Shown here piece after piece: positions 51,885-61,612 of a DNA stretch of 64,000 nucleotides (the first letter of the stretch is position 1; each line of letters starts with the position of its first letter). Made by a program: the position numbers and the translations under genes. Below the pieces are notes generated by a model. The model did no database searches, was not told where the DNA came from, and saw nothing but the letters and a program-made list of their open reading frames with translations. The DNA comes from Amphritea sp. 1_MG-2023 (GTDB lineage Bacteria > Pseudomonadota > Gammaproteobacteria > Pseudomonadales > Balneatricaceae): assembly GCF_030547545.1 (NCBI RefSeq), contig NZ_JAUOQE010000004.1, forward strand, positions 62,001 to 126,000, given 5' to 3'.

Positions 51885-54800
51885 AACGACTCCCCTTCAG
51901 CATCGCCGGTGTTAAGTGCTTCGGCCATGGGCCAATAAAACCGTTCTGCAAGTTCGCTGAAGCGCGGGCCTAGGGCCTCATAATCCGGGTAGACTCGACT
52001 GATATACAGATCGTTGGACTCACCTATCTGAGTATAAGGGTCGACACTAAAGCACTTGATCGCATCGGTTTCGCCACGTTCGTCGTCCTTTTCTAAGGTT
52101 TTCGATGCTAACACCCAAGCGGTATCGGCGGGCAATGGTAATGGCTCACACATACCCTGCCGATAAGCATTAAGCCAATCTTGCAGGTAATCGGATGCCT
52201 TAGCCTGCGATAGAGGTTCAAACCAATGCCGCCCATTCAAACCAAAAAAGTAAGCTTGCAAGCGATAACCACTGGCACACAGCACCAGATGTTCCAGCCA
52301 CAACTGCACCACATCCCGCCCCTTTGCATTGGCGGCCCGATAGCGCACTAATCCAGCGCTATGCAGCCCCGTCAACCAACCACTGAGGCGTATCCCAGCG
52401 ATATCCAGTTGACACTCGACTCGTCTTGGCTGATCGAGATGATCCCGTATTTTATCTGCCATTGCCTGAGAATCATCCCGTAACTTGCGCGTTTGCAGCT
52501 GTGCGGCTACGCCGACCGGCAATAATCCCGAGGCGACCAAGCGCTCAAAGCATTCGGCTTGCTGTCCATTAATCGCCGCCTCCAACAGCTGTTGCTTAAG
52601 TTGATAGCCGGTCAAGCCATCCACTTGAAAGGGCTCTTCATCCTGCAATTCGAGTACGCTGTTATTAAAGTAGACTTTCAGGCGACGCTGAAAAAAGTGT
52701 TTAATCGGATTACGGGCAAACCCTAGTAGATCAGATAATTCTAGCTCGTCCAGCGCTTCAGGCACTAATGGCCGATGCATAAAGCTCTGTTCTGCCAGCC
52801 CCTCTTTGCGCACCAGCGGCAACCACTCTTCGGCATAACTAAACAGCGCTGAGTCGGCGCTAAAATAATCTGCGTTAAAAGGCTGTAGAGGGTGTTCGGT
52901 CAGCAACTGCCTGAGGCTATCATCCGCGGCAAAACAATAATTTTGCTGACAGTACTCCATTAACTCGCTCACCAGCACTGACGGCACTTTGAGGCTGTTA
53001 TCCTGCACGCTCCGGCCGATATAGCTAATATAAAATGTCTGTCGCGCCGATAGGAGTGCTTCGAGGAACAGATACCGATCATCATCACGGCGGGAACGAT
53101 CACCCCGCTGCGGTGCTTCCGCCATTAAATCAAACCCCATCGGCGCGATCGAGCGAGGGTAAACGCCATCATTCATACCCAACAAACAGACCACTTTGAA
53201 TGGGATCGAGCGCATCGGCATCAGGGTACAGAAGTTGACTGCCCCCATCATAAAGCGCTGACTCGCACGACTATTACCCAGCTCAGTGGTTAAATAATCA
53301 CGCATAATCGCCCAACTTAAGGACGCCTGATAACAACTATCATTCAATTGTTGCTGCAATCGCTCTAGCACTTGACGAATTTGACTGAGTAAAACTTCAT
53401 CCTGTTCATCAGGCTGATAAGCGCGTTGCAGAATATCGTTAATCACCTCAAACCACTCGGTGATCGGTTTATCTTGTTTTAATCGCTCGCAACAAAACTC
53501 GAGTAACTCAACGAATTCCGCTAACTGACCTAAATCTTCCGCTTCCAGCCCTTCAATCTCAGCATAGGGAGCAATACCATGCCACAACGACTCACTCTGC
53601 CCCAGTGCGAAACCCGCCAGCATCCGCCGCAAGCCAAAGCGCCAACTGTTCTGCTCAAACGCGGGCACTCCCTGTTCATGCCGCTGCGCTGCATCAATTC
53701 CCCAGCGTACCTGACAGGCCTCTATCCAGCGACAAAGGCGCTCAAACCGATCACTATCAAAATTAAACTGTCGCAATACGGCGGGCACTTCGAGGATTTC
53801 CAACACTTCAGATACCGTGACACGACTCTCAGGCAACCCCAATAAACGCAAAAAACTCAGTAATAGCGGGCTTTCCTGCTGTAGGGTTCTATCGGATATC
53901 GAGAAAGGGATATAACGCTCAAAAGGCGCATTGCCGAATACCGCTTCAATATAAGGGGCATAAGCGGCGACATCCGGCATCATGATAATGATATCCCGAG
54001 GTGAAAGCTCAGGCTGCTCATCCAGCATCGCGAGTAATTGATCATAGAGCACTTCGACTTCCCTTAATGGGCTATGCGCACTATGTAACTGAATCGACCG
54101 ATCAGCGGCGGCTAATGTATGTTTATGCTCTGCTGCCAGCACGCACGCTGAGGAACGATCTTCTAGCTCTAGAATATCCTGCTGCAACGACTGTAACAGC
54201 GAGTCACGCCCACAGGCTTCAAACAGCTCGATTTCCGGTGCCGCAAGATCCTGTATCTGAAACAGATAGTCGCGACCTAGCTTACCCATCGATGACAGAA
54301 TCGGATTACCATGACTGTAATAATTATCAGCCAAATCGGCGGCACTCATACCCGGCTTTGAGAGCCAGCGCTGATTCAGACGCGCAAGATATTTAGGATC
54401 AACAATATCGCCCCAATAATACTGACAGGGATTACACACCATGAGATGCACATCGATCCGCTGACCTAAGGCTTGCAACGCTTCAACAAAGTTTTGCGGC
54501 AATGCCGAGATACCAAACACGAACAATCTAGCCGGTAAGCGAGAGTGATCATACTCGCCACGCTGCAGTGCCTCGACAAAGCCCTGAAACATATTACCCC
54601 GATGCCAATGCGACAAACCAAGGCCGAGAATATGTTGCTGCAGCAGACGCCAAAGAATCGGCTGCCAAGGCTGAGAATGACTGATATCAGGCAGATCATC
54701 ACCGGCTTCCCAACTGGCGATCCAGTCGGGTCGATAAACCAAATATTGATCGAATATATCGGCCACCTTACCGCACAACTGATATAACTTATACTGACCT

Positions 54801-55156
54801 TCGTCCTCCGCCAGATAGCGCTGTAATGGCGCAAATTCAGGCTGCTGCAACTGCTGCGGCAGTAACTCCATTAATGCCCACGTTAAGGCCTCTTTGGTAA
54901 AGGCAGACCGTTCAGGCACATCCTTCAGTACCGTGGAAAAACTACTCCAGAGAAAACTAGCCGGTAGCGGAAAATCGATATTAGCCGCAATCTGAAGCTC
55001 TTCAGCCAGCGCCAATTTGAGCCATTGCGCCATACCAGGGCTTTGCACCAAAATTGTTTCAGGCTGAAAGGGATCTGTCAGAGGCTGTCGACTGATCAGC
55101 TTAACCAATAGATCCTTTTGCAGATCCAGCTTATTAGAGTGGTATATCTGAAACAT
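51881..55156 (-). CDS. recC: Exodeoxyribonuclease V subunit gamma (RecC)
   Basis: Chi-recognising, strand-splitting subunit of RecBCD. The 1091-residue protein (E. coli 1122) has the degenerate helicase fold: MFQIYHSNKLDLQKDLLVKLI, ETILVQSPGMAQWLKLALAE, HSAHSPLREVEVLYDQLL, and FCTLMPMRSIPFKVVCLLGMN with DGVYPR. Catalytic ATPase residues are absent, as is normal for RecC. It starts the recCBD operon with an AAGGGG site. A gap of only 71 bases separates it from the small gene upstream on the same strand, so joint transcription is possible. Confidence 0.95.
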   Translation of the reverse strand: MFQIYHSNKLDLQKDLLVKLISRQPLTDPFQPETILVQSPGMAQWLKLALAEELQIAANIDFPLPASFLWSSFSTVLKDVPERSAFTKEALTWALMELLPQQLQQPEFAPLQRYLAEDEGQYKLYQLCGKVADIFDQYLVYRPDWIASWEAGDDLPDISHSQPWQPILWRLLQQHILGLGLSHWHRGNMFQGFVEALQRGEYDHSRLPARLFVFGISALPQNFVEALQALGQRIDVHLMVCNPCQYYWGDIVDPKYLARLNQRWLSKPGMSAADLADNYYSHGNPILSSMGKLGRDYLFQIQDLAAPEIELFEACGRDSLLQSLQQDILELEDRSSACVLAAEHKHTLAAADRSIQLHSAHSPLREVEVLYDQLLAMLDEQPELSPRDIIIMMPDVAAYAPYIEAVFGNAPFERYIPFSISDRTLQQESPLLLSFLRLLGLPESRVTVSEVLEILEVPAVLRQFNFDSDRFERLCRWIEACQVRWGIDAAQRHEQGVPAFEQNSWRFGLRRMLAGFALGQSESLWHGIAPYAEIEGLEAEDLGQLAEFVELLEFCCERLKQDKPITEWFEVINDILQRAYQPDEQDEVLLSQIRQVLERLQQQLNDSCYQASLSWAIMRDYLTTELGNSRASQRFMMGAVNFCTLMPMRSIPFKVVCLLGMNDGVYPRSIAPMGFDLMAEAPQRGDRSRRDDDRYLFLEALLSARQTFYISYIGRSVQDNSLKVPSVLVSELMEYCQQNYCFAADDSLRQLLTEHPLQPFNADYFSADSALFSYAEEWLPLVRKEGLAEQSFMHRPLVPEALDELELSDLLGFARNPIKHFFQRRLKVYFNNSVLELQDEEPFQVDGLTGYQLKQQLLEAAINGQQAECFERLVASGLLPVGVAAQLQTRKLRDDSQAMADKIRDHLDQPRRVECQLDIAGIRLSGWLTGLHSAGLVRYRAANAKGRDVVQLWLEHLVLCASGYRLQAYFFGLNGRHWFEPLSQAKASDYLQDWLNAYRQGMCEPLPLPADTAWVLASKTLEKDDERGETDAIKCFSVDPYTQIGESNDLYISRVYPDYEALGPRFSELAERFYWPMAEALNTGDAEGESL

Positions 55157-55227
55157 GCAGTCCCCTTATCATCCATTAACTATTGGACTGTCGAAAAATC
55201 AACGCTATGACACCGTATCAAGATTCA

Positions 55228-55503
55228 TCAACCAAACAGGTCTGCCGACCCAGGTGAATCCACTGACGCTACCTCAAGCTTATCAGTGGCGCTCTCTGCC
55301 ACGCTTGCCGCTGCATTAACCGCGCTATCATCTGCAGTAGAGGCGTTCTCTTCTGTCAGTTGCCAGAGTTGTTCTGATGACTCTATTTTTACCACCCCAT
55401 CAAAACGCTTACACAGGTAATCCACCGCCGTATCAAAGTCATCGATATCACATAACATAACGCCACCACGATCCGTGTCAGTGGTAAACAGGTAACTTTT
55501 CAT
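55228..55503 (-). CDS. Small acidic protein, unknown function
   Basis: A 91-residue protein I do not recognise. The first 45 residues look folded (MKSYLFTTDTDRGGVMLCDI, YLCKRFDGVVKIESSEQL). The rest is alanine/serine/aspartate-rich and probably disordered, ending GSADLFG. The ATG has AGGATGAG at a good distance, and the frame has no overlapping competitor, so it is probably a gene. It precedes recC on the same strand. Confidence 0.65.
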   Translation of the reverse strand: MKSYLFTTDTDRGGVMLCDIDDFDTAVDYLCKRFDGVVKIESSEQLWQLTEENASTADDSAVNAAASVAESATDKLEVASVDSPGSADLFG

Positions 55504-55689
55504 CGACTCATCCTAACAACTGTTAATGTGCTGCATTGCACTATAATTTATCGACTGACACAAGCCCAGGACGGCATCTTAAGGCCGCATCCTGATAGCA
55601 AAAAGACAAATCTACCGATCAGTGACCGCCGCGCATATCCGAATCCATAACCCCCACTGCTGCTGCCGTGCGAGGATATAAACGTTCGA

Positions 55690-56868
55690 CTAGCTGACCG
55701 ATAAGTGTTGTTTAACCGGTTGACGAAAAACAAAAATCACTAATACGGCCCAGGCTAACACCGGTATCATCAGCGTATTGAGCATCTGCCAGCCCAGTGT
55801 CGACTCAAGCCATCCCGAACTGAACGCGGAGATCGTCACCATGCCAAACACTAAGCACTCATTTGCCGCCTGACTCTTAGACTTTTCAATCGTTTTATAA
55901 CTGTAAGTGACCATCTGCGTGGCACTGATAAACATAAAATTCCAACCCACACCCAACAAGAATAGTGCGGCCCAGAAGTGCCATTGACTGACCCCGTGAA
56001 GGTTCAACAGGATGCAGCTCAACATCAATAGCGCGCCCAGCAACATCATCGACAATAATCCCAGTCGTTCAATCAATCGCGGGGTAATAAATGAAGGTAA
56101 AAACATACCTAATACATGCCACTCAATCACCCAAGCCGCGGTACTAAAATCAAATCCGCAACGCGCCATAGCCACGGGGGTGACCGTCATAATGAGATTC
56201 ATCACGGCATAACTCACCATCCCTATGGTGACCGCCACAATAAAGATCGGTTGCAGCACAATCTCAAGTATCGGTCGACTGCTGAGCGCCTTATCATCGA
56301 GCGAAGATGCATCAGTTATACGTACGAAGGTCAGCAGTATCAAGGCCATAACATAAAGCAATAATAGACCGATAAACGCCCCCGTGAACACGCTACCCTC
56401 TAGCCATTGTCGACTACTGATAGCGAGATTTGGGCCTAATACCGCCGCAATAACACCGCCAGCCATCACCAATGAAATCGCCCGACTCTTGTACTCATCA
56501 GCACAGGCTTCAACCGCCGCAAAACGGTACAGCGTACCAAACCCAATGCCTATGCCCAACAAGAACGTGCCACCACAAAACAGAAAGAAATGCGCCTGCT
56601 GTAGCGCCAGAACGCAACACAAAGCGCCGATAATGCCGATACTATTACCCAGATAAAATCCATTTTTCCGCCCCGTCCGCGCCATAATTAATGATGCGGG
56701 TATGGTGGCACACATCAGCCCCACAAATTGCATCGCCACCGGCAAGGTAATCAAACCTGCCGAGGGAGCCAACTGCTGCCCAATCAGTGCATTAACAGAG
56801 ATAAGTAACACATTACCAGTGGTCAATAACGCCTGACATAACGACAATAAGATAACGGTGATATTCAT
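55690..56868 (-). CDS. Major facilitator superfamily transporter
   Basis: Inner-membrane permease of 392 residues with about 12 helices. The first helices are ITVILLSLCQALLTTGNVLL and LITLPVAMQFVGLMCATIPA. The loop-2/3 MFS motif is represented by ARTGRKNGFYLGN. GRKNG and the WHFWAALFLLGVGWNFMFI helix recall the YajR/UMF-type permeases, but substrate is unknown. I use the ATG at 56868 with AGGA 9 bases upstream; a TTG at 56874 is adjacent. It lies 38 bases after the unknown gene at 56907-57512 and could share its transcript. Confidence 0.85.
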   Translation of the reverse strand: MNITVILLSLCQALLTTGNVLLISVNALIGQQLAPSAGLITLPVAMQFVGLMCATIPASLIMARTGRKNGFYLGNSIGIIGALCCVLALQQAHFFLFCGGTFLLGIGIGFGTLYRFAAVEACADEYKSRAISLVMAGGVIAAVLGPNLAISSRQWLEGSVFTGAFIGLLLLYVMALILLTFVRITDASSLDDKALSSRPILEIVLQPIFIVAVTIGMVSYAVMNLIMTVTPVAMARCGFDFSTAAWVIEWHVLGMFLPSFITPRLIERLGLLSMMLLGALLMLSCILLNLHGVSQWHFWAALFLLGVGWNFMFISATQMVTYSYKTIEKSKSQAANECLVFGMVTISAFSSGWLESTLGWQMLNTLMIPVLAWAVLVIFVFRQPVKQHLSVS

Positions 56869-56906
56869 AGCCAAGCGTCCTGATTAGCGCGCAAATACAG
56901 AGAGAT

Positions 56907-57512
56907 TCAGATATTACCCTGAAGTACCATCTTATCGATATAGATACCGCCATCGGTATCGAGTACACCGCTTTGCATGAGCAAGTGGTGTACACCTTTA
57001 TGTTTCAGAACCGCTTCCAGCGGATCAAACAAACGCCCAACCCATGGCAGAAAAACCCAGCGACTCCGTTGCCAGCGACACTCATCGGATAATAACCAGC
57101 CTATGCCACTCAAACTCAAGTTAAGATTATCAAGATAAGCCTGCTCATCACCGGTCATCCACAGCGCGGTGGCATCCAGATAGAGATACGCATCGGCGTT
57201 GTATTCTAGATATTGCTGCCAGTAATCAAAATAAGTATCACAACGGTGCCCGAAGAGACTTTTAAATCGCTCTGCAGCCATGACATAACGACACAAAGCC
57301 TGTTCTTTAGAACAGATTAGGGTGGTGTATTCACAGGTTTGCACCCCCTCAGTGCTATATACATGTTGCACTTGAAGATCACCCTCCTCAAACAACATTA
57401 ACCAACATAACGGTAACTGATAACCGGAGCTGGCCAACTGTCGATGGCTATCATCACTCTGTATATGAAAGGGTAATGTTTTGTAACTATGAAGACTGGT
57501 ACATTGAAACAT
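56907..57512 (-). CDS. Hypothetical protein of 201 residues
   Basis: I do not recognise this protein. It is cytosolic-looking, rich in Trp, Tyr and Cys, with segments LPLCWLMLFEEGDLQVQ, RFKSLFGHRCDTYFDYWQQY and WVFLPWVGRLFDPLEAVL, and no signal peptide or repeats. The ATG at 57512 is preceded by AGGA, better than the ATG at 57536. Long length, a good ribosome-binding site and close spacing to the MFS gene (38 bases) support a real gene. Confidence 0.75.
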   Translation of the reverse strand: MFQCTSLHSYKTLPFHIQSDDSHRQLASSGYQLPLCWLMLFEEGDLQVQHVYSTEGVQTCEYTTLICSKEQALCRYVMAAERFKSLFGHRCDTYFDYWQQYLEYNADAYLYLDATALWMTGDEQAYLDNLNLSLSGIGWLLSDECRWQRSRWVFLPWVGRLFDPLEAVLKHKGVHHLLMQSGVLDTDGGIYIDKMVLQGNI

Positions 57513-57675
57513 ACAAAATCCTATAACACTGATCATGCGACTAAACCCAGTGTAATGAAGTTTAGCGATGATGAGCGGCTAACTCAGAAAAAGCCACCGT
57601 GACAATAATGACTTAAGCCCTCTGGGTACTGCGCATGAAAATCGCCCAATCAATAACAACATTAACCCATAGAGA

Positions 57676-58074
57676 TTACTCAATCAGCGGTTCAATTTGC
57701 AAACGATCCTGATCACCGATGCGGATAATCTGACCCGCTTGAGTGGTAAAGCTGCGTTCCTGCAGCTGCGCCTTACGCACCTGATAATACAGCGGTGAAT
57801 CACTGTGAGGTGAGATCAGGGTAACCTGTAGCAACTGATGCCCATCAAACCAGCGATACGTAAAAAAGCTCACCGTTAAAGCAAAACACACCACGATAAA
57901 CATTATCGCGATAAGCTTGACAGGATTACGCGGTTGTACAACACAGGATTCATCAACAACGGCACGTTCTCGGGGTAACATCTGCGCCGTCTCTCTAGGC
58001 CGTAAAGCTCGACGCTGCAGATAAACATACGCGATCAATAGCACGAGTAACGTCAACAATACTTTCATCACCAT
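57676..58074 (-). CDS. Hypothetical membrane protein with two membrane segments
   Basis: A 132-residue protein with helices at about 3-20 (MKVLLTLLVLLIAYVYLQ) and 53-75 (LIAIMFIVVCFALTVSFFTY). A basic cytoplasmic-looking loop rich in Arg lies between, and the soluble C-terminal part of about 55 residues (QVTLISPHSDSPLYYQVRKA) is probably periplasmic. The function is not recognised. The ATG overlaps the end of the upstream small gene by 7 bases (ATGGTGA), indicating coupled translation. Confidence 0.7.
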   Translation of the reverse strand: MVMKVLLTLLVLLIAYVYLQRRALRPRETAQMLPRERAVVDESCVVQPRNPVKLIAIMFIVVCFALTVSFFTYRWFDGHQLLQVTLISPHSDSPLYYQVRKAQLQERSFTTQAGQIIRIGDQDRLQIEPLIE

Positions 58075-58280
58075 AGCAACACTACCCTCTTGTGCAATTC
58101 AGCGGCCCATTCTCCATAGCCCTGTAAAAACTGCAACACTAAAAAAACTACTGGGGCGCTGAATATCGCCACAAACCCAACCGCCAAGACCTCCCTCATA
58201 GCAGAGCATACAGCCGATAACAGCCGAGTAACGTAATAATCACTTCGCACTGCAACAAAAACCTGTTTTACTAATAACAT
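58068..58280 (-). CDS. Small hydrophobic protein, unknown
   Basis: A frame of about 70 residues with one strong hydrophobic segment (LAVGFVAIFSAPVVFLVLQFL). The ATG at 58280 lacks a clear ribosome-binding site; a TTG at 58292 is the alternative. Its stop overlaps the next gene (ATGGTGA), which is the best argument that it is translated. Function unknown. Confidence 0.5.
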   Translation of the reverse strand: MLLVKQVFVAVRSDYYVTRLLSAVCSAMREVLAVGFVAIFSAPVVFLVLQFLQGYGEWAAELHKRVVLLW

Positions 58281-58393
58281 AGTTCGTTGCAAAACCAGCT
58301 GACTAGGTTAGTATTTGACATATATAGACTCCGTGTCACTTCACAGCAAACACGCGCTGCCCAGTGACGCATTACATGAAAAAGGAATGACTA

Positions 58394-58825
58394 ATGGATG
58401 AACTACACGGCTATTATCTGGAAGACTTGGAAGTAGGTATGAGCGCTTCCTATGCCAAAACGATTGCCGAATCCGATGTTTACATGTTCGCAGGCATTTC
58501 TGGTGATAACAATCCGATCCATGTGAATAGTGAATATGCCGCAACCACTCCGTTCAAGCAGCGTATCGTTCATGGCATGTTCTCAGCCGCACTGATATCA
58601 ACCGTGGCAGGCACTCGACTACCCGGGCCTGGCGCCATTTATATTGATCAAACGATTAAATTTAAAGCCCCGGTTTACATGGGCGATACCGCCAAAGCCA
58701 CCGGCACCATTGAAGAGATAGACGAGAAACGTCGGCGAGTAAAAATGCGCACCGATGTTCATGTCGGCGATAAGCTCGTGGCTACCGGTTATGGAACCTT
58801 CATGGTCGATCGACGCGACGCCTAA
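58394..58825 (+). CDS. MaoC-family (R)-specific enoyl-CoA hydratase, PhaJ-like
   Basis: Hydrates trans-2-enoyl-CoA to (R)-3-hydroxyacyl-CoA, linking beta-oxidation with polyhydroxyalkanoate synthesis. The 143-residue hot-dog protein has the hydratase-2 motif FAGISGDNNPIHVNSEYAA containing the catalytic Asp and His, then IVHGMFSAALIST and YIDQTIKFKAPVYMGDT. There is no separate N-terminal domain. An AAAGGAATG site precedes the ATG. It is alone on the plus strand with its own terminator. The phasin at 43.4 kb fits a polymer-storing cell. MaoC paralogues of other function cannot be excluded. Confidence 0.86.
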   Translation: MDELHGYYLEDLEVGMSASYAKTIAESDVYMFAGISGDNNPIHVNSEYAATTPFKQRIVHGMFSAALISTVAGTRLPGPGAIYIDQTIKFKAPVYMGDTAKATGTIEEIDEKRRRVKMRTDVHVGDKLVATGYGTFMVDRRDA

Positions 58826-58843
58826 AACGGTATAGCGTGATAC

Positions 58844-58871
58844 AAAAAAGCCTGCAGATGCAGGCTTTTTT
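58844..58871. terminator. Terminator between the phaJ-like gene and nadA
   Basis: AAAAAAGCCTGCA and TGCAGGCTTTTTT form a perfect hairpin with U tracts in both directions, 18 bases after one stop and 17 bases from the other. Confidence 0.93.
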
Positions 58872-58887
58872 ATGAGTTATCGATCAT

Positions 58888-59937
58888 TCAACCATTTTGA
58901 GCAGAGAAATCCAGCATCCGCTGCAATGGACGGCGTGCATCATCAATTAACGCCTCATCCACAACGATTTCATCGCTACCATGCTCAAGCGCTTGAAGAA
59001 CATTTTCAAGCCCATTCATCGCCATCCAAGGACAGTGAGCGCAACTACGGCACGTCGCACCCGAACCACCGGTGGGCGCTTCGATAAACTGCTTACCCGG
59101 TGCCGCCTGATGCATCTTGTAGAAAATAGCCCGATCGGTGGCGACAATAAACTGCTTATTGGGTAACTCTCGCGCCGCATTGATAATCTGCGTTGTCGAG
59201 CCAACCACATCCGCTAATTCAACCACCGCATCCGGTGACTCGGGATGCACCAATACCGCCGCTTCAGGATAAACCTGTTTCAAATCAAGCAATCGCTGCG
59301 CCTTAAACTCCTCATGCACAATACAGGCAGCATCCCACATCAGCATCTCAATGCCGGTCTGCTTTTGCACGTAGGCACCCAAATGCTTATCTGGTGCCCA
59401 GATAATCTTTTTACCCTGCTCAGCGAGGTGCTCGACAACCTTCAAAGCGATACCCGACGTCACCACCCAATCAGCGCGCGCCTTAACCGCCGCCGATGTG
59501 TTAGCGTACACCACGACCTCATGATCGGGATGGGCATCACAGAAGGCGGTGAATTCATCGGCAGGACAACCCAAATCGAGTGAGCAGTTTGCTTCCAGTG
59601 TCGGCATCAAAACCCGTTTCTCAGGGTTGAGTATTTTCGCCGTTTCACCCATAAACTTAACACCGGCGACAAGCAGCGTTTTTGCCGGATGAGTATTACC
59701 AAAGCGAGCCATTTCAAGTGAGTCAGAGACACAGCCACCGGTTTCATCCGCCAACTGCTGCAACACCTCATCCGTATAATAGTGCGCCACTAGGCAAGCA
59801 TCCTTCTCGATAAGAAGTTGCTTAATGCGCGCCTTATACTCTTCTTGTTGCTGCAGATTCATGGCATCAGGAAGATGTTCTTTGGCGAAATACTCCTGAA
59901 CTAGGATACGATCTGAAAGCTCTTCTTTATTCAACAT
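58888..59937 (-). CDS. nadA: Quinolinate synthase A
   Basis: [4Fe-4S] enzyme that joins iminoaspartate with dihydroxyacetone phosphate to give quinolinate for NAD synthesis. The 349-residue protein has [20 protein letters not shown], the cluster cysteines in [21 protein letters not shown] and [13 protein letters not shown], and [14 protein letters not shown] start at the ATG at 59937; the TTG at 59940 is adjacent. It is 185 bases downstream of queC on the same strand, at the end of the tol-pal-cpoB-queC-nadA run. Confidence 0.95.
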   Translation of the reverse strand: MLNKEELSDRILVQEYFAKEHLPDAMNLQQQEEYKARIKQLLIEKDACLVAHYYTDEVLQQLADETGGCVSDSLEMARFGNTHPAKTLLVAGVKFMGETAKILNPEKRVLMPTLEANCSLDLGCPADEFTAFCDAHPDHEVVVYANTSAAVKARADWVVTSGIALKVVEHLAEQGKKIIWAPDKHLGAYVQKQTGIEMLMWDAACIVHEEFKAQRLLDLKQVYPEAAVLVHPESPDAVVELADVVGSTTQIINAARELPNKQFIVATDRAIFYKMHQAAPGKQFIEAPTGGSGATCRSCAHCPWMAMNGLENVLQALEHGSDEIVVDEALIDDARRPLQRMLDFSAQNG

Positions 59938-60086
59938 CAATAAATATTCTTAATCGGATAATGAAACAGTAACTGAATAGACACAAGCGAGTATTATACC
60001 ATCACTATTGATCAGAGCATGTTAATTCTATGCAAAGGCGATCGATAACTGACAAAAAGCAGCCATCTTATGGCCTTAGCGATGAC

Positions 60087-60104
60087 GCCCTTTGTGAAAA
60101 GGGC
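60087..60104 (-). terminator. Short hairpin between queC and nadA (weak)
   Basis: GCCCTTT and AAAGGGC pair around a 4-base loop, 19 bases past the queC stop. There is no real U tract, so termination is doubtful; it may only stabilise the queC 3' end. Confidence 0.3.
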
Positions 60105-60122
60105 TCTCTGCTACTCAAAAAA

Positions 60123-60815
60123 CTATGATTCTTTGACCACGTAACGGGTAGGATCACACACGCCGGCATCTTCAAACCCTTTAGCTCTCAAGCGGCAGCT
60201 ATCACAGACACCACAAGCCCGACCGTCATCGTCAGCCTGATAGCAGGACACCGTTAAACCATAATTGACGCCCAAACGAGTACCTTCCTGAATAATTTGC
60301 GCCTTGGTAAGATCAATCAACGGGGTTTCAATGGTCAAACGCTCACCTTCAACGCCCGTTTTAGTCGCCAGATTAGCCATATGCTCAAAAGCAGCGATAT
60401 ATTCAGCGCGACAATCAGGGTAACCGGAATAATCCACCGCATTGACGCCAATGAAGATATGTTGTGCGTGCAGCACTTCGGCCCACGCCAGCGCCAACGA
60501 CATGAATACTGTATTGCGTGCCGGCACATAAGTTACCGGAATACCCTCTTCTTCATGATCAGGTACATCAATATTATTATCCGTCAGGGCTGAACCACCA
60601 AAATCCTCAAGATTTAGCCTTATCACTCGATGCTCTTTCACATCAAGCGCAGCGGTTATACTTTTGGCGGCGGCCAACTCGGTTTGCGATCGCTGACCAT
60701 AGTCAAAGCTCAGCACATAACAGTTAAAACCACGTTCAATCGCCATCGCTAGCGCAGTCGCGGAATCAAGGCCACCGGATAACAATACCACCGCATTGTT
60801 GGAACAAGTACTCAT
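60123..60815 (-). CDS. queC: 7-cyano-7-deazaguanine synthase QueC
   Basis: ATP-dependent enzyme making preQ0, a precursor of the tRNA nucleoside queuosine. The 230-residue protein has the PP-loop [45 protein letters not shown] and the zinc site [14 protein letters not shown] near the C-terminus, with a further cysteine in [13 protein letters not shown] precedes the ATG. It follows cpoB by 26 bases. The partner queE, often placed between the Tol-Pal cluster and queC, is not present here. Confidence 0.96.
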   Translation of the reverse strand: MSTCSNNAVVLLSGGLDSATALAMAIERGFNCYVLSFDYGQRSQTELAAAKSITAALDVKEHRVIRLNLEDFGGSALTDNNIDVPDHEEEGIPVTYVPARNTVFMSLALAWAEVLHAQHIFIGVNAVDYSGYPDCRAEYIAAFEHMANLATKTGVEGERLTIETPLIDLTKAQIIQEGTRLGVNYGLTVSCYQADDDGRACGVCDSCRLRAKGFEDAGVCDPTRYVVKES

Positions 60816-60841
60816 TGTAAAACCTTAAGAATGCTCAGATA

Positions 60842-61591
60842 TTATCGTTTAAGATAGTCTCGCGCCAAATTGGCTGCCGAACTATCAGGATAACCTGAGA
60901 TAGTATTATTAAACATCTCTGTCGCGCTAGCTTGCTCACCCATCTGATGATAGATGACACCTAGCTTATAGGACGCATCGGCGGCTTTTCTGTGCTGCGG
61001 AAAGGTATTCAGCACTTCTTCAAACGCCACCTTAGCAGGGGCTAACTTTTGCTCAGCCAGATTGACTTCACCCACCCAATAATAGGCATTAGGTAATCGA
61101 GGACTATCAGGATAAAGGGTAATAAACTGATCAAACGCTTCGAGTGCGGCAGTAAAGTCTTTATTGCGCACTAGACCAAATGCCTGCTGATACGCCTGCG
61201 CATCCGAAGGCGTGCTATCAGCGGCCGGCAAAGCGACCGAGGCTGACGTCGAAGCAGGCTGACCGGTGCTCAGGGTTGTCGATGAGGCCGTTCCAGCCGA
61301 AATACGTCGATCTAAGTCACGATAACGATCACGTTGCTGCTGCTCCATCTGCCGCAGCTGATATTGCTGTTGCTCTACCATCCCTCGCAGGGAACGCACT
61401 TCATCCTGTAACTGCTGCAACATCATCGCGGTATCAGTGTTGCCGCCACGATATTGCATCGCACCACTATTGATCGTCGATCGATTAGTGCCTTCATCAA
61501 GCTGTAACTCGATCACCTGAACGGGATCAGCCGCAATGACACTGGCGCTTAATAGCATCAGTGCCGCTGCAGAGTGATATGCTTTTCGCAT
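60842..61591 (-). CDS. cpoB: Cell division coordinator CpoB (YbgF), periplasmic TPR protein
   Basis: Periplasmic partner of TolA and PBP1B that links peptidoglycan synthesis to outer-membrane constriction. The 249 residues start with a Sec signal (MRKAYHSAAALMLLSASVIAA). A coiled coil follows around 50-95 (LQQLQDEVRSLRGMVEQQQY, RQMEQQQRDRYRDLDRRI), then a Ser/Thr/Ala linker, and TPR-like repeats from about 130 (QAYQQAFGLVRNKDFTAAL, YWVGEVNLAEQ, SYKLGVIYHQMGEQ). It lies 21 bases after pal in the tol-pal operon. Confidence 0.93.
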   Translation of the reverse strand: MRKAYHSAAALMLLSASVIAADPVQVIELQLDEGTNRSTINSGAMQYRGGNTDTAMMLQQLQDEVRSLRGMVEQQQYQLRQMEQQQRDRYRDLDRRISAGTASSTTLSTGQPASTSASVALPAADSTPSDAQAYQQAFGLVRNKDFTAALEAFDQFITLYPDSPRLPNAYYWVGEVNLAEQKLAPAKVAFEEVLNTFPQHRKAADASYKLGVIYHQMGEQASATEMFNNTISGYPDSSAANLARDYLKR

Positions 61592-61612
61592 AGAGACTAA
61601 AACCTTACGCGA

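Noticed and set aside
55548-55733. 61-residue frame after the MFS gene
   Set aside because: Overlaps the 3' end of the permease in another frame; serine/glycine/arginine-rich with no start signal.
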